The notes: generated by a model not told the origin, from the sequence alone. A stretch of 64,000 nucleotides of DNA from an uncultured Chlorobiaceae bacterium (GCA_903822595.1 CAIJPS010000020.1:1-64000); one strand, 5' to 3'; counted from the stretch's first letter, positions 48,471-59,769 are shown. Numbers and translations: made by a program.

Positions 48471-49184
48471 CTAATGGTTTTGTTTATTTACATCCTGTCC
48501 GGTCAGGTTTTTTTTATTAAGGTAATACTCAATTAAATCTATTTCCTCAAGAGTATCAATCTCCCATGTTTGCCAAAACTCCATTTCGTAGGCAGAAAGC
48601 TTTTCACCGATTCTGTTGCCAAAAGCTGAAAGAATTTCCGGCTTGAAAATATAGATCGAGCCATTTTCAATAAACTGCGCTGGACGATCCTGCCGCATGC
48701 CGCGATTGCGGTAATCGAAGTTGACGCTTTCCCATTTCCCTTCCCGTGATTCCCACAAGGTAAGGTCATCGGCCTTTGTAACGGAGATGAGCGAATCGGC
48801 CCCCTCCTGATAAAAAAGCTCAACAGCCCGATCGATGTCACCGGGTTTTCGCAAGGGCGAGGTTGCCTGCAGAAAAACAATAGTACTGAGAGGCATATTG
48901 AAGTCCCGTTCTATAACACTTGCTGCATGGAGAATGGCTGATTCAGAGCTTGCTTTATCGCCGGAAAGCTCTGAAGGACGAACAATCACCTCTGCCCCAT
49001 ATTTGGAAGCTACCTGGGCAATAGCGCAATCGTCAGTCGAAACAAAAATTTTCTCGATGGTTGTTGATGCCTGTGCCTGTAAAATAGTCCATGCAAGCAG
49101 GGGTTTGCCAGCTACAGGGTAAATATTTTTTTCTTTCAACCCTTTCGACCCGCCTCTTGCAGGGATGATTGCTACGGTATGCAT
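48471..49184 (-). CDS. acylneuraminate (CMP-sugar) cytidylyltransferase
   Basis: 237 residues. The nucleotidyltransferase motif [14 protein letters not shown] is at the start, then [15 protein letters not shown], and [15 protein letters not shown], the NeuA-type pattern rather than the classic KdsB IPARYASTRLPGK. It activates a nonulosonic or octulosonic acid as its CMP form. Together with the aminotransferase and dehydrogenase it suggests CMP-activation of an unusual amino sugar acid for LPS or a capsule. Confidence 0.88.
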   Translation of the reverse strand: MHTVAIIPARGGSKGLKEKNIYPVAGKPLLAWTILQAQASTTIEKIFVSTDDCAIAQVASKYGAEVIVRPSELSGDKASSESAILHAASVIERDFNMPLSTIVFLQATSPLRKPGDIDRAVELFYQEGADSLISVTKADDLTLWESREGKWESVNFDYRNRGMRQDRPAQFIENGSIYIFKPEILSAFGNRIGEKLSAYEMEFWQTWEIDTLEEIDLIEYYLNKKNLTGQDVNKQNH

Positions 49185-49205
49185 AAAAAATAGTTGTGTT
49201 TGGAT

Positions 49206-50162
49206 TCAGCCATCGATCACCTGCCGACAGACATCAGCAATCTTTTTTGCTGCAGATTTATTCTGTAAGGGTGTCAGCGATTTTAACTCATCAGGATGCA
49301 GGCCACAATGCACAATCTTGTTCAGGGCGGAGCCTACAAAAATCGTGGATGAAAACTGGGCAATCAGTATCCGGGAGTTGGCAATCATCTCCTCGGTTCT
49401 GCCTTCGCTAAAAACAAGGCTGTCTGGAGCGTAGCGTTCAATTTCCCTTGTCGCCCGTTCAATATTTTCGTTAGGATGCAGCTTGAAAAGAAGCTGACAT
49501 CCATCGGCTATTTCAAGATATTTCCTGATATTTTTGGGACGATTTTCGTAAATAAAAGTCTCTCGGTTATCCGATGTACAGACAAGTACATAGTCGCGAT
49601 GGCTGAAATCATTCTGGAGGTACTGTTCGCAATTATCAAAGTTTGGAATGCTGGTCACCTCAATCTTGGCAGGACTCACCCCCTTGCGGATAAAGAGTTC
49701 GCGATACCCTTCACTGGCAACACAGAACTTCTCATAGGCATTGGACAATCCTGTTGTGGCCGTACCGGCAATCCATCGAGGAATCCACTGAAAGTTTCGT
49801 GCAAGATGGTAAAGAATTGTCTCAGGTTCAGTCATTCCCTCCTGAACCAGCACAATTTTCTTCAGCCTGATATGTTTCGGTACAATGAGATCAGTACAGG
49901 TTACCACAAGATCATAAGCATGCGCAAGACCACCGATATCAAGCTTCAGGTGGTTGGAACGGAGATACTCAAGCGTACGTTCCGACCGTTTGCGGCCCAT
50001 AATGGTAAACTCAAGCAACCCTCTGTCACTGGCAGATCCGAGGAGACCATCACTGAAAAAAGGTGAAAAATATTGGTCATAATCCGTAAGCCACCCGGCG
50101 ATCTGATGCATCTGGGTAGTCTGGTTCATTGATCCGCAAATAAATAATACTTTTTTCTTCAT
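49206..50162 (-). CDS. GT-B-like glycosyl/polyol-phosphate transferase
   Basis: 318 residues. N-terminal KKKVLFICGSMNQTTQMHQI, a central VLVQEGM segment, then a C-terminal LLFKLHPNEN and SRILIAQFSSTIFVGSALN block, which is the nucleotide-binding half seen in CDP-glycerol transferases and UDP-GlcNAc epimerase-like GT-B proteins. The acceptor is unknown. Its start overlaps the stop of the upstream LPG-synthase-like gene by four bases. Confidence 0.65.
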   Translation of the reverse strand: MKKKVLFICGSMNQTTQMHQIAGWLTDYDQYFSPFFSDGLLGSASDRGLLEFTIMGRKRSERTLEYLRSNHLKLDIGGLAHAYDLVVTCTDLIVPKHIRLKKIVLVQEGMTEPETILYHLARNFQWIPRWIAGTATTGLSNAYEKFCVASEGYRELFIRKGVSPAKIEVTSIPNFDNCEQYLQNDFSHRDYVLVCTSDNRETFIYENRPKNIRKYLEIADGCQLLFKLHPNENIERATREIERYAPDSLVFSEGRTEEMIANSRILIAQFSSTIFVGSALNKIVHCGLHPDELKSLTPLQNKSAAKKIADVCRQVIDG

Positions 50163-51220
50163 GAATCTCCCTGACTGACTCCTTCTGCATCGTGCAGATG
50201 AACTCCTGAAAAAAACATGATTCCATAACCGACACTGTACCAGATAAGCTCTTTAAAACGCCTCAAAAGTACAAATGCTCCATAATCCTCGAAATTATGT
50301 ATGCCGAGAGCTTGAAAAAACAGACGATACCCCAACTCCTGCACACCAAGTCCAGAGGGAATGAAAAAAAACAGGGCTCTGAGTATGGTGACGGCCGTAT
50401 CCATGGAAAGCACCTGCAAAAAAGAGATCTCGACACCAAGCAACCGCAGTATAATATAACTCTCAATTGCAAGCATAAACCAGGCAAGGAGATAGATGAG
50501 CAACACAAGGATCAGTCTGCTGGCAAAAGGTGTATCAAAACTCTTCAACTCCTCATCGGTATCAAGAAATCCCGCTTCCTTTGCAAGCAACCATTTTTTT
50601 ACCTTCTCGAATGGGACAAACATCAGGAGTTTGTGCACATTTTGCGCGGCATTGCCGTTGAGCAGAAGAAGAAGAAAAAAGAGAAAAAGGAGAAACACCA
50701 CCATACCGGTTCCCACCATAAGATAGCCGAGCACACCAACGGGAAACATTGGAACGGAAACTCTCTGCAGGAGTGAAAAGCCGGCTAATGCACCGATAAT
50801 GGTATAAATCCCCTGGGCAGCACCAAGCATCAGCTTGCGTACAGCAACGCTTGCAACACCTGCAGGAAGAGGAATTCCAATAAAGCGATTACAGAGAAAA
50901 GGGCGAAGAGGTTCTCCGACAGCTACGCCAGCAGGAAGCGTCATGGATATCGTTTCAGTTATAAACTGTATTTTTAAAAGCTTGAAAAACGGTATTACCC
51001 TTATGCTCGGAGGAAAAACCCTGATCCACGCAAAAGTTTCCAGAAGATGGAGCAAAAAAAAGGGCAAAAGAATAAATGCTGAGGAAAAGCCGATTGACGA
51101 TATCCGGGCAATCACACCAACAAAATCAATTTGGCGGAACTGAAACACAATCAGGATAAAGCCGAGACCAAGACCGATATAACCTGCCAGTGTACCACCG
51201 GATTTTTTCGTCATTTGCAT
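50159..51220 (-). CDS. lysylphosphatidylglycerol-synthase-type (UPF0104) membrane protein
   Basis: 353 residues with about eight hydrophobic helices. LPAGVAVGEPLRPFL and the final block IPSGLGVQELGYRLFFQALG are the characteristic UPF0104/AglD-type motifs. Stand-alone membrane forms act as flippase-like or polyisoprenoid-linked transfer proteins in some pathways. It is the first gene of the five-gene minus-strand operon and could move the finished sugar intermediate across the membrane (inference). Confidence 0.85.
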   Translation of the reverse strand: MQMTKKSGGTLAGYIGLGLGFILIVFQFRQIDFVGVIARISSIGFSSAFILLPFFLLHLLETFAWIRVFPPSIRVIPFFKLLKIQFITETISMTLPAGVAVGEPLRPFLCNRFIGIPLPAGVASVAVRKLMLGAAQGIYTIIGALAGFSLLQRVSVPMFPVGVLGYLMVGTGMVVFLLFLFFLLLLLNGNAAQNVHKLLMFVPFEKVKKWLLAKEAGFLDTDEELKSFDTPFASRLILVLLIYLLAWFMLAIESYIILRLLGVEISFLQVLSMDTAVTILRALFFFIPSGLGVQELGYRLFFQALGIHNFEDYGAFVLLRRFKELIWYSVGYGIMFFSGVHLHDAEGVSQGDS

Positions 51221-51445
51221 AAAAAATCAGAAAACAAAGCTAAAAAAACACTCAAAACTCATTTTCACAATTTGCAAAGATAAGAATGTATGGTTAAATA
51301 TTTGTTAATGATTCGTTATGCCGTGAATCAGCTTTTTTCGGATCGGGTTATCTTAAACAAAATTTATCTTTTATGACGCTCAGGAGGGATCCCGGGCATT
51401 TCTCCCTTTAAGGGATTTCTACCACAAGAATAAACTTTCTCGCTG

Positions 51446-53278
51446 ATGGGACTTATCAATCCTGACTTTCAGACATTACCCGAACTCTTCTCTTCTGTCT
51501 TCCACCATTTCAAAGGGCAGGATGCGAAATTTCCAATTGCAAGGAAGATCAATGGGGTCTATGAACCTATCTCGTATGGTGCATTTGAAAAAGATGTCGA
51601 CACGCTCTCTGTATTTCTGAAAAATAGCGGCATTGTGGCAAAAGATCGTGTTGCTATTCTTTCGGAAAACAGGCCGGGATGGTATCTGTCCGATATGGCT
51701 ATCCTGAATATCGGGGCGATCAATGTACCACTCTACCCCTCCTTGCCAGCCAACCAGATTGAATACATTCTTGGCAACTGTAGCGCGAAGGCTATCATAG
51801 TCTCAAACATGCTGCAACTTGGCAAAATCCTTTCGATCTGGCAAAACCTGCCGGAGTTGACCCTTGTGGTGGTTATGAACCGTCTTGAGGAGGTCGTGGA
51901 GGATGTTCTTGACTTGAACCAGGTCAAGGCAAAGGGGGAAAAAATTCTTGAAGAAAAACCGTGGATTCTTGCCGGAACAATTGTTGAGCCCGACGATGTT
52001 GCCACCATCATTTACACATCCGGTACAACGGGACTTCCGAAAGGGGTGATGCTTACGCACCGCAATATTTGTGAAAATGTCAAATCCTGCTCCTCAATCA
52101 TCCGTCTTGATGAATCTGACTGCAGTCTCTCTTTCCTGCCTCTTTCCCATGCCTATGAACGGACCGGCGGTTATTACCTGCTCTTTTCCTGTGGAGCCGC
52201 CATTTATCTGGCCGAAAGTATAGAAACTATTTCGCTGAACATGACTGAGGCCCGACCGACCATTATCTTTACCGTTCCAAGGCTGTTCGACCGCATCAAA
52301 CTGAGCATACTCAAACAAATTTCAACCCAAAGCGCCATAAAGCAGAAGATATTCTACTGGGCGGTGAAGACGGGAGAAAAGTATCACAAGGAAATCAATG
52401 AAAAAGGCGCTGCAGGAAAAATTCTTTCCGTGCAGCATGCTTTGGCCGAAAAGCTGGTCTATCAAAAAATCAAGAACAAATTCGGCGGAAGGTTGCGCTA
52501 TTTTGTTTCTGGTGGGGCCGCATTGCCGCAAAAGATCGGTGAATTTTTTCAGGCGCTTGACATCAGTATTCTTGAAGGATTTGGCTTGACTGAGACGGCA
52601 CCGGTAACCCATGTGAATCGCCCGGAAAAAATCAAGTATGGCACTGTAGGGCCCGCAGTAGACAAGGTCCATGTCAAGATTGCTGAGGATGGCGAAATTC
52701 TGCTCAAAGGCCCTAACATCATGAAAGGTTACTGGAATGATGAGGATGCAACGCGGGAAGTTATCAAAGACGGATGGTTTTATACCGGCGATATTGGCGT
52801 AATCGATCGGGACGGCTATCTAAAAATAACTGACCGTAAAAAACATATTATTGTCACCTCTGGTGGAAAAAATATTGCACCCATTCCCATTGAGAACCTG
52901 ATATCCGAAAGTCCTTATGTCGACCAGGTCATTGTGATTGGCGAAAAACGGCCATTTCTTATCGCTCTTATTGTCCCTGATTTTAACAAACTCAAGGATT
53001 TTGCTGCCAAGGAAGGAATTCTTGCCGCTACAAGCAAAGAGCTGATTAACAACAAAAGCGTTCAGCAGATTTTTGAAAAACTCATCCATACCGTTTCACG
53101 ACAGCTTGCCACTCATGAAAAAGTGCGCAAATTTTTGCTGGTCGACACGGCATTTACCATTGAAAATGATCACATGACTCCAACCATGAAGCTTAAACGC
53201 AAGGCGATTACTACGCGGTATGCCTCCGAGATCGACAAGGTGTACAACACTCTCAACATGGTCTATAATACGGAATAA
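51446..53278 (+). CDS. long-chain acyl-CoA synthetase (AMP-forming)
   Basis: 610 residues of the ANL superfamily. The AMP-binding P-loop [16 protein letters not shown] is near 190-205, then [29 protein letters not shown] and [25 protein letters not shown]. The insert and length match the FAA1-type long-chain enzymes. It activates fatty acids for lipid repair or recycling. The upstream gap contains the divergent promoters for it and the LPG-synthase-like gene. Confidence 0.92.
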   Translation: MGLINPDFQTLPELFSSVFHHFKGQDAKFPIARKINGVYEPISYGAFEKDVDTLSVFLKNSGIVAKDRVAILSENRPGWYLSDMAILNIGAINVPLYPSLPANQIEYILGNCSAKAIIVSNMLQLGKILSIWQNLPELTLVVVMNRLEEVVEDVLDLNQVKAKGEKILEEKPWILAGTIVEPDDVATIIYTSGTTGLPKGVMLTHRNICENVKSCSSIIRLDESDCSLSFLPLSHAYERTGGYYLLFSCGAAIYLAESIETISLNMTEARPTIIFTVPRLFDRIKLSILKQISTQSAIKQKIFYWAVKTGEKYHKEINEKGAAGKILSVQHALAEKLVYQKIKNKFGGRLRYFVSGGAALPQKIGEFFQALDISILEGFGLTETAPVTHVNRPEKIKYGTVGPAVDKVHVKIAEDGEILLKGPNIMKGYWNDEDATREVIKDGWFYTGDIGVIDRDGYLKITDRKKHIIVTSGGKNIAPIPIENLISESPYVDQVIVIGEKRPFLIALIVPDFNKLKDFAAKEGILAATSKELINNKSVQQIFEKLIHTVSRQLATHEKVRKFLLVDTAFTIENDHMTPTMKLKRKAITTRYASEIDKVYNTLNMVYNTE

Positions 53279-53418
53279 ACACGAAGATGCGCTCCGACGA
53301 AAAAATTTCCGGATCAGATGTTACGTTCTTTTGCTGCTAAAATCAAACATGATACACGATTTTGACGAAAAAAAATACGATATCGCTTCTTTGCATCAAA
53401 AGCAATGGGGTCTGAAAC

Positions 53419-54258
53419 TCATTGCTCTTTGATTCTCAGCACTTTTCCACCCAGCCCATTTGAACTCTTGCCCTCATCAACAAGGCCTTCACGAATGAGG
53501 TCATTAATGATCTCCTGCAGACCCCATGGGCACGAACCGTACTTTTCTTCAAGCTCTTCGAGATAAATATGTTGCGAAGCCACCAGTTCTTTCAGCAGCC
53601 TCCCGCGGTACCAGCGTTTTGAGCCCTGGAATTTCGACTGCTTTGTCAGTGAGCGAATTCCTGTTCTGCGGCTGGTAAGATGGAGCGATCCATAGTCCAT
53701 GAGGGCGTTATGCCACTCTCGGCTTTTACCTTTTGGCAAAAGCTGCTCTGCTGCGTATTGGATCTGTTGTTTAGATGTATTTTCAGGAAGGGCGAATTCA
53801 TGAATGATGATCCGGCGAATGTTGGTATCAACAGCAGCGGTGTCGGCATTATCAGCAAAGATCGGAATGGAGCGGCAGGTGTACTCCCCGATTCCCGGCA
53901 GGGTTTTCAGCTTGTCCGGACTTGATGGCACCACCCCACCGAAACCATCCATGATCACCTTTGCACAGTTCTGAAGCCGCTGACCGCGCGAATTGTAGCC
54001 GAGACCACTCCAGAGCAGAAGCACCTCTCTGAGAGTGGCCGAAGCAAGAGCCCCTGTATCCGGTAACCGCTCCATCCAGGCTGTGAATTTTTCAACAACT
54101 CGTTCAGCCTGTGTCTGCTGAAGCATGATCTCACTGACCATGACAGCATACCGGTCAGTGGTATCCCTCCATGGAAAGCTTCTTTTGTTCAGTCGGTAAA
54201 AGTCAAAAATCTTTTCACGAAAAATTTCGATATTCTGACTCTTAAAGTCTGGTGTCAT
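53419..54258 (-). CDS. MutY-like DNA glycosylase lacking the iron-sulfur cluster
   Basis: 279 residues. The HhH-GPD core is intact: FPWRDTTDRYAVMVSEIMLQ with catalytic Glu43 of the SEIMLQQT motif, SGLGYNSRGQRL, LPGIGEYTCRS hairpin and AVDTNIRRI with catalytic Asp144. In MutY four Cys would follow MDLG; here the text is MDYGSLHLTSRRTGIRSLTK with none. The C-terminal 80 residues look like a winged helix (LEELEEKYGSCPWGLQEIIN) instead of the NUDIX-like domain. It probably acts on mispaired adenine or a related lesion, but specificity is uncertain. Confidence 0.8.
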   Translation of the reverse strand: MTPDFKSQNIEIFREKIFDFYRLNKRSFPWRDTTDRYAVMVSEIMLQQTQAERVVEKFTAWMERLPDTGALASATLREVLLLWSGLGYNSRGQRLQNCAKVIMDGFGGVVPSSPDKLKTLPGIGEYTCRSIPIFADNADTAAVDTNIRRIIIHEFALPENTSKQQIQYAAEQLLPKGKSREWHNALMDYGSLHLTSRRTGIRSLTKQSKFQGSKRWYRGRLLKELVASQHIYLEELEEKYGSCPWGLQEIINDLIREGLVDEGKSSNGLGGKVLRIKEQ

Positions 54259-54461
54259 TCGGTGAAATAATATGGGTATGGGTAGGCAAGGAGCTGATTA
54301 TTGGCAGCGCACATTTGCAGGACAATATTTGCAGTAATGGAAAACCTTGTTGATACTTGCAGATATCAGGCCAGAAAAAGCGTACTACCCTTATGGCTGT
54401 TTGCACAGGGAGAATAAAATTCCAGTTCAAGGAGAAGTCACAGGAAAAAGCCTGAAAAGAA

Positions 54462-54490
54462 AAATCCGGCAGCGCCGAAACGTGCCGGAT
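54462..54490 (-). terminator. intrinsic terminator of the ffh-rplS operon
   Basis: A nine-base-pair stem (AATCCGGCA with TGCCGGATT) and eleven-base loop, followed on the minus strand by TTTTC. It lies 12 bases after the rplS stop. Confidence 0.85.
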
Positions 54491-54501
54491 TGCAAAAAAA
54501 A

Positions 54502-54864
54502 TCAGACCTTTTCTACTATCTTGCGCTCCTTGACTTTCAATGCAGCCTTGCCTGTACGTTTGCGCAGGTAGAACAGTTTTGCTCTTCTTGCCTTGCCGTG
54601 CTTGACCACTGTAACACTCTCAATGTTGGGAGAGTTGACCGGGATAATCCTTTCAACACCGACACCATGAGAAATTTTACGAACGGTTATGGTTTTGTTC
54701 CCACCAGCACCCCTGTCGCTGATAACAACACCCTCGAAAGCCTGAAGCCTTTCTTTTTCGCCCTCAATAACCTTCAACTGTATCTTGACGGTATCACCCG
54801 GATTGATTTCCGGAAAATCTGTAACGGCCTGAGTAGCTTCAACCAACTTGATTAACTGATCCAT
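54502..54864 (-). CDS. rplS: 50S ribosomal protein L19
   Basis: 120 residues with the L19 strings [36 protein letters not shown]-like [16 protein letters not shown] and [18 protein letters not shown]. It binds at the 30S-50S interface. Last gene of ffh-rpsP-rimM-trmD-rplS, 12 bases after trmD. Confidence 0.98.
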   Translation of the reverse strand: MDQLIKLVEATQAVTDFPEINPGDTVKIQLKVIEGEKERLQAFEGVVISDRGAGGNKTITVRKISHGVGVERIIPVNSPNIESVTVVKHGKARRAKLFYLRKRTGKAALKVKERKIVEKV

Positions 54865-54876
54865 GACAACTTCTAT

Positions 54877-55593
54877 TTACGTTATTTTTTTCTTCAATTC
54901 TAAAAAACCCTGATCCAGAAGATCCGGCCGCCGTTCAATTGTCCGCTTAAGGGCATTTTCGCTGCGCCATTGCTCTATCCTGCAGTGATGACCCGTCAAC
55001 AGCACGTCAGGTACCGTCAACCCCCTGAATTTTGCTGGACGCGTGTAATAGGCGCAATCAAGGATTCCTGTCTGAAAAGAGTCAGTCAGAGCCGACTCGC
55101 TGTCACCAAGAACACCAGGTATCACCCTCACGAGTGCATCCATAAAAAACAGTGCAGGTATCTCCCCACCTGAAACCACAACATCACCCATGGAGATCTC
55201 CATGGTAATCAAATTTTGGCGAATTCTTTCATCAACCGCCTTATAATGACCACAGAGAATAATCAGGTTGTGCATCCTTGAAAACCTGTTTGCCATTTGT
55301 TGATCAAACAAAGTTCCATCGGGTGAAAGAAAAATCACTTCATCATACTCCCTTTCGGTCTGAAGCGCTTCAACACAAGCAAAAACCGGCTCGGGACGAA
55401 GCACCATCCCGGCACCACCGCCAAAAGGTGAATCATCAACCTGTCTATACTTGCCCAGTCCAAAGTCATGCAAGTTATGAACATGAATTTCCGCATGATT
55501 TTTCTTGCGTGCAATGCTGAGCAAGCCATTATCAAGCGGTGAATCAAAAAACCTTGGGATGACGGAAATTACATCAATCCTTATGGCATTCAT
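54877..55593 (-). CDS. trmD: tRNA (guanine-37-N1) methyltransferase
   Basis: About 238 residues from ATG 55593 ([13 protein letters not shown]); an in-frame ATG at 55623 abuts the rimM stop and would add ten residues of no family likeness. It methylates G37 next to the anticodon, preventing frameshifts. The SPOUT knot shows [26 protein letters not shown], and the conserved DSF and PAKFRGL strings follow. Fourth gene in the operon. Confidence 0.96.
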   Translation of the reverse strand: MNAIRIDVISVIPRFFDSPLDNGLLSIARKKNHAEIHVHNLHDFGLGKYRQVDDSPFGGGAGMVLRPEPVFACVEALQTEREYDEVIFLSPDGTLFDQQMANRFSRMHNLIILCGHYKAVDERIRQNLITMEISMGDVVVSGGEIPALFFMDALVRVIPGVLGDSESALTDSFQTGILDCAYYTRPAKFRGLTVPDVLLTGHHCRIEQWRSENALKRTIERRPDLLDQGFLELKKKIT

Positions 55594-55623
55594 GAGCTGA
55601 GAAGGGTTTTCAGGCACAACCAT

Positions 55624-56127
55624 TTACAGAAATTCCTCAAATCTTGGTATAACCATGTACCGTTCACGAAGATTAAACTCTTCAACAAACTCTTCTATAG
55701 CCGGCAGCAGAATTTTTCTATCACCTGCCTGAACCTCGTAGACATCATGTGCAGGCATAGCAATAACATTGGTAACAAGAGCGACATCAATGCGATTGCA
55801 GTCAAGAACCCTCATCCCGATAATCTCATGAAGATAGGCGCGGTCAGGCGGCTGTGGCAAGAGCTGATCTTCTTCAATAAACAATTTCCAGCCCACAAGA
55901 GCATCAGCTTCTTTCATGTTGTCAATTCCTTCAAAGAACAACCATGCAAATCCACCAGCAAGAGCGGCTTTTTTTACCGTTAACCGCTCAACCGAATCGA
56001 CGGATTTTCCAGCGTAATACGTTTTGCGAGAAAGAAAACTTTCCGGGAAGTCCGTAACCGGCTCCACCTTTACCTCACCCTTCAACCCTTTCGGCTTGAG
56101 AATGATACCTGTCAGAAAGAGTTCCAC
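55624..56127 (-). CDS. rimM: ribosome maturation factor RimM
   Basis: 167 residues with the RimM start LFLTGIILKPKGLKGEVKVE, and a PRC-barrel C-terminal half (IGMRVLDCNRIDVALV and ILLPAIEEFVEEFN). It assists 30S head assembly and binds S19. It lies 24 bases after rpsP. Confidence 0.93.
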   Translation of the reverse strand: MELFLTGIILKPKGLKGEVKVEPVTDFPESFLSRKTYYAGKSVDSVERLTVKKAALAGGFAWLFFEGIDNMKEADALVGWKLFIEEDQLLPQPPDRAYLHEIIGMRVLDCNRIDVALVTNVIAMPAHDVYEVQAGDRKILLPAIEEFVEEFNLRERYMVIPRFEEFL

Positions 56128-56151
56128 CCTGACCTCACTTGCAAAAAGAGA

Positions 56152-56562
56152 TTACGCCTCTCCACCGGTTGCAGCTTTGGCTTCTGCCTCTTTTTTGGCA
56201 CTACGGCGATGGGACTTCAGTGCGAGCCTCTTCTGACGTCTTACGTTCTGGTGCTCCTGCCACTTTTCCATCTCTGCTGAAATTTCAGCCTCACTGCGGC
56301 CCATGCTTTTGAGGCGGAGTTCATACAACAATCCGGTCGTGCGGATAAGGCTGTTCACAGTTGCTGTTGGCTGTGCGCCAGTCTGCATCCAGTAAACGAT
56401 ACGATCTTTTTTAATAGTGACAGCGTGTGGCTTCGCTGTTGGCTGATAAGTGCCAACAACTTCAAGAAATTTGCCGTCCCTTGGTGAGCGCGCATCGGCC
56501 ACGACAATCTGGTATACCGGCAATTTTTTTCTTCCTGCTCTTTTCAGTCTGATCTTTACCAA
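56152..56562 (-). CDS. rpsP: 30S ribosomal protein S16
   Basis: 136 residues. It shows [40 protein letters not shown] and the tail helix that is longer than in E. coli (82 residues), ending Ala- and Glu-rich. A long Lys/Arg/Ala extension is common in this phylum. Second gene of the operon. Confidence 0.97.
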   Translation of the reverse strand: MVKIRLKRAGRKKLPVYQIVVADARSPRDGKFLEVVGTYQPTAKPHAVTIKKDRIVYWMQTGAQPTATVNSLIRTTGLLYELRLKSMGRSEAEISAEMEKWQEHQNVRRQKRLALKSHRRSAKKEAEAKAATGGEA

Positions 56563-56610
56563 GGCTAAAGTATTTTAGTTAATGTTTACTGTTAACAGTG
56601 AATGTGCAAT

Positions 56611-57960
56611 CTATCGTTTTAAAAACTTGTCAAGTGCAAGATTTTGCGAAGTAATCTTTCTGCCGGACTGCGACAGTTTTGATACCGAACGCATCATCTT
56701 CTTCATTTCTCCGAATTGTTTCAGCAAAAGGTTGACCTCCTGGACTTTCGTCCCACTCCCCTTTGCAATACGCTGTCGACGGCTGCCGTTAATAATATCG
56801 GGTGTCATTTTTTCCTGCTTTGTCATAGAATTGATCATGGCTTCGATCGGCTTGAAGTCAAGATTTTCAAGATCCTGTTTCGGCACCATCTTGTTCAGTC
56901 CCGGTACCATTTCAATCAATCCCTGAATAGAACCCATTTTCTTGAGCTGCTGCAACTGGTCGAAGAAGTCATTGAGATCAAACTCATTCTTCATCAACTT
57001 TTTCTGCATCTCAAGACTCTTCTCAAGATCAAGATTTTCCTGGGCTTTTTCAACAAAACTGACGATATCGCCCATTCCCAGAATTCTCTGGGCCATACGA
57101 TCGGGGTAGAAAAGATCAAGATCATCAACCTTTTCTCCGATGCTGATAAATTTAATCGGCTTTTCGACAACCTGGCGAATAGAAAGCGCTGCTCCACCTC
57201 TTGAATCACCATCAAGCTTGGTAAGCACAACACCGTCAAAATCAAGGCGATCATTGAAAGCCTTGGCGGTATTGACCGCTTCCTGTCCCATCATGGAGTC
57301 AACAACAAAAAGAAGCTCATCAGGCTTGAGGGCATGCTTCAACGCTTCTGCCTCAGCCATCATGAGATGATCAATCTGCAAACGTCCGGCAGTATCAATA
57401 ATGACAACATCTTTCGCGGCAGATCGCGCAGCTTCCAGTCCCTGAATGGCAGCTTTCATGGCATCCTGCTCCTCAATGGCAAAAACAGGGACATCAACCT
57501 GCTGGCCAAGCGCCTTGAGCTGATCAACCGCCGCCGGGCGATAGACATCAGCCGCAACAAGCATCGGCTGTTTTCCGCTTTTTTTCAAACGTAACGCCAG
57601 TTTGGCGCAGAAAGTCGTCTTTCCGGAACCCTGGAGTCCGGCAACCATGATAACCGCAGGAAGCTTCTTTGGTGAAAGGTTCAATGGCTTTTGCTCTCCT
57701 CCCATCAACTCCGTCAGCTCATCATAAACGATTTTCACAATCATCTGCGCAGGTGATACGCTTTTGATGACCTGTTCGCCAAGAGATTTCTCTCTTATCT
57801 CTTCAATTAATTTCTTTGCTACCTTGTAATTGACGTCAGCACCAAGAAGGGCTCTCTTGATATCGCGCATGGCGAGACCAATATTAACCTCATTAATGGT
57901 GGCTTGCCCAGCAAGCTTTTTAAAGGTGGCCTCTAATTTATCACTTAAACTATCAAACAT
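56611..57960 (-). CDS. ffh: signal recognition particle protein Ffh
   Basis: 449 residues: an N-terminal helical bundle, G domain with [29 protein letters not shown] and [15 protein letters not shown], then the Met-rich M domain with [13 protein letters not shown] and [17 protein letters not shown], the SRP RNA-binding helix pair. It targets membrane proteins cotranslationally. First gene of the operon, with a 110-base divergent promoter region upstream. Confidence 0.98.
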   Translation of the reverse strand: MFDSLSDKLEATFKKLAGQATINEVNIGLAMRDIKRALLGADVNYKVAKKLIEEIREKSLGEQVIKSVSPAQMIVKIVYDELTELMGGEQKPLNLSPKKLPAVIMVAGLQGSGKTTFCAKLALRLKKSGKQPMLVAADVYRPAAVDQLKALGQQVDVPVFAIEEQDAMKAAIQGLEAARSAAKDVVIIDTAGRLQIDHLMMAEAEALKHALKPDELLFVVDSMMGQEAVNTAKAFNDRLDFDGVVLTKLDGDSRGGAALSIRQVVEKPIKFISIGEKVDDLDLFYPDRMAQRILGMGDIVSFVEKAQENLDLEKSLEMQKKLMKNEFDLNDFFDQLQQLKKMGSIQGLIEMVPGLNKMVPKQDLENLDFKPIEAMINSMTKQEKMTPDIINGSRRQRIAKGSGTKVQEVNLLLKQFGEMKKMMRSVSKLSQSGRKITSQNLALDKFLKR

Positions 57961-58123
57961 TGGTTCCCGCTTTTTTCATATAAAGCTTAAAAATGCTTAG
58001 CTTTAATTATAACAAAAAATACGAAGAAATAAAATGATACAATAACATCTTCACCACATACCTGTTTTTTTGTTTCAATTTTGTTATTTAACAAATACAG
58101 AACATATCACGAAACAAGAGGTT

Positions 58124-59110
58124 ATGACACACTGCCCTATAAAAGACATCTTGCACTCTTTTCGCAGCAAGCGAATTGCCGTTATCGGTGACATTATGCT
58201 TGACAAGTATATTTTTGGCCATGTCTCCCGCATTTCACCGGAGTATCCGGTACCTGTTGTCGATGTCACCCACGAAGATCACCGTCTGGGAGGAGCCGCA
58301 AATGTGGCGCTCAACACACTCTCACTTGGAGCGGAAACCATGTTGATCGGTATTACCGGGATCGATGGCAACCGGGAGATACTCCTGGATCTCTTCCGCA
58401 GTCATGGACTTGCAACAGAAGGACTTATAGGCGATCCCTCCAGGCCAACAACATGCAAAACAAGAATACTTTCGCAAAACCACCATATCACGAGGGTTGA
58501 TTTCGAAAGCAGAAAGGAGATCAATGCGGAAATTGAGCGAGCGGTTCTTGGTTCTTTTGAAGCTGTAGTCGATTCGATTGGTGCAGTAGTGCTTGAAGAC
58601 TATAACAAAGGGTTGCTTGGCGCGCGACTCATTCAAGACATTATTACATCGGCAAGGATGCATTATGTCCCGGTACTTGTTGACCCAAAACTCCAGAATT
58701 TCTTTGCCTACAAAGGGTGTACGGTTTTTAAGCCAAATCTTTCGGAAATGGCTGCATCGCTGGGCATAGTACTTCACAATAACGACGATGAGATTGAAGC
58801 TGCCTGTCGCCTGCTTCAGGAAAAACTTGAGGCAGAAACCATTATTGTGACAAGAAGCGATAAAGGGATGACCATCTATAACGGTTCGTTTACCCATATT
58901 GAAGCAACATCGCTGGAGGTTGCCGATGTTTCAGGGGCTGGAGATACTGTCATCGGTATGCTGGCACTCGGCGCTGCCACAGGTATCGATATTGTAACCA
59001 ATGCAACAATAGCTAACGTTGCCGCAGGAACGGTCTGCCAGGAGGTGGGTGCCGTTCCCGTCAAGTATGAGAAACTGCTTAAGGCGTATCAGGAGCATCT
59101 TCAACTATAG
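58124..59110 (+). CDS. D-glycero-beta-D-manno-heptose-7-phosphate kinase (PfkB family)
   Basis: About 328 residues from ATG 58124; the open frame extends 18 codons upstream without family likeness. Motifs: [46 protein letters not shown], and the catalytic loop [16 protein letters not shown]. This matches the kinase half of HldE (RfaE1), making heptose 1,7-bisphosphate for LPS core. The adenylyltransferase half is absent, so a separate RfaE2 is expected elsewhere. The gene runs 32 bases into the convergent START gene. Confidence 0.92.
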   Translation: MTHCPIKDILHSFRSKRIAVIGDIMLDKYIFGHVSRISPEYPVPVVDVTHEDHRLGGAANVALNTLSLGAETMLIGITGIDGNREILLDLFRSHGLATEGLIGDPSRPTTCKTRILSQNHHITRVDFESRKEINAEIERAVLGSFEAVVDSIGAVVLEDYNKGLLGARLIQDIITSARMHYVPVLVDPKLQNFFAYKGCTVFKPNLSEMAASLGIVLHNNDDEIEAACRLLQEKLEAETIIVTRSDKGMTIYNGSFTHIEATSLEVADVSGAGDTVIGMLALGAATGIDIVTNATIANVAAGTVCQEVGAVPVKYEKLLKAYQEHLQL

Positions 59111-59753
59111 AGAGGTGCTGCTCTATCTCATCCGGGTAGGGCGGATTATATGAGCTATCCATCACAAGAGTTCTCATATTGTTCAACGAATAGAATGGTA
59201 CCTCGAACATACCCGCATTACTGACTGGAGCAGGAACATCCTTTCCAGGATCAATATGCATCACGAAGGTAGTGTGAACCGTTCCGTGACCGGTCGGGGT
59301 AAAGACCCACAGCCCCGTCGAGTGACGAACCCGGTGATATTTCGGGTTGTCCGGCAGATAATCAGGCTCACCCTTCATCGTAACCCCTATGGCATTCTCT
59401 CCTGCCGATACCAGCCCGGTACGCATAATCATCTCCCGCTTTTGCAAAGGCCAGGGAGTATTCATGACCTGGCGTACAACGTACTCTACACCGTCATTTT
59501 TTTCAAGAACATCCATATCAGCAAGCTGATGAATCCAGCGACCATAACTTCCCATGTCATGAAAAAGGCTGATCAGCTTTTTCAAAGAGACCGGCATCTC
59601 AGTCTCTCCCTTAAAACTGTGGATATCGGAACCGCTGACCTTTGAAGAAAAGATTTTGATCCCTTTGTGTTCTACACGAAACTTCCAGTCTCCATGAAGA
59701 ATTAACTCAACATCCATACGCTCTCCACTGAAATAATGATTGACAGATAGCAC
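59079..59753 (-). CDS. START/SRPBCC-fold lipid-binding protein
   Basis: 224 residues, or 212 from Met13 (59717). A START-like helix-grip pattern: [20 protein letters not shown], then [31 protein letters not shown], and [17 protein letters not shown] near the end. It should bind a hydrophobic ligand in a central cavity; which one is unknown. Its neighbour at 59770-60429 is a paralogue of the same layout. No signal peptide, so cytoplasmic. Confidence 0.85.
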   Translation of the reverse strand: MLSVNHYFSGERMDVELILHGDWKFRVEHKGIKIFSSKVSGSDIHSFKGETEMPVSLKKLISLFHDMGSYGRWIHQLADMDVLEKNDGVEYVVRQVMNTPWPLQKREMIMRTGLVSAGENAIGVTMKGEPDYLPDNPKYHRVRHSTGLWVFTPTGHGTVHTTFVMHIDPGKDVPAPVSNAGMFEVPFYSLNNMRTLVMDSSYNPPYPDEIEQHLSIVEDAPDTP

Positions 59754-59769
59754 AAAAAATCCAAAAAAC

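Noticed and set aside
51370-51420. GC-rich partial palindrome upstream of the acyl-CoA synthetase
   Set aside because: The pairing is imperfect and short, with no match to a known operator.
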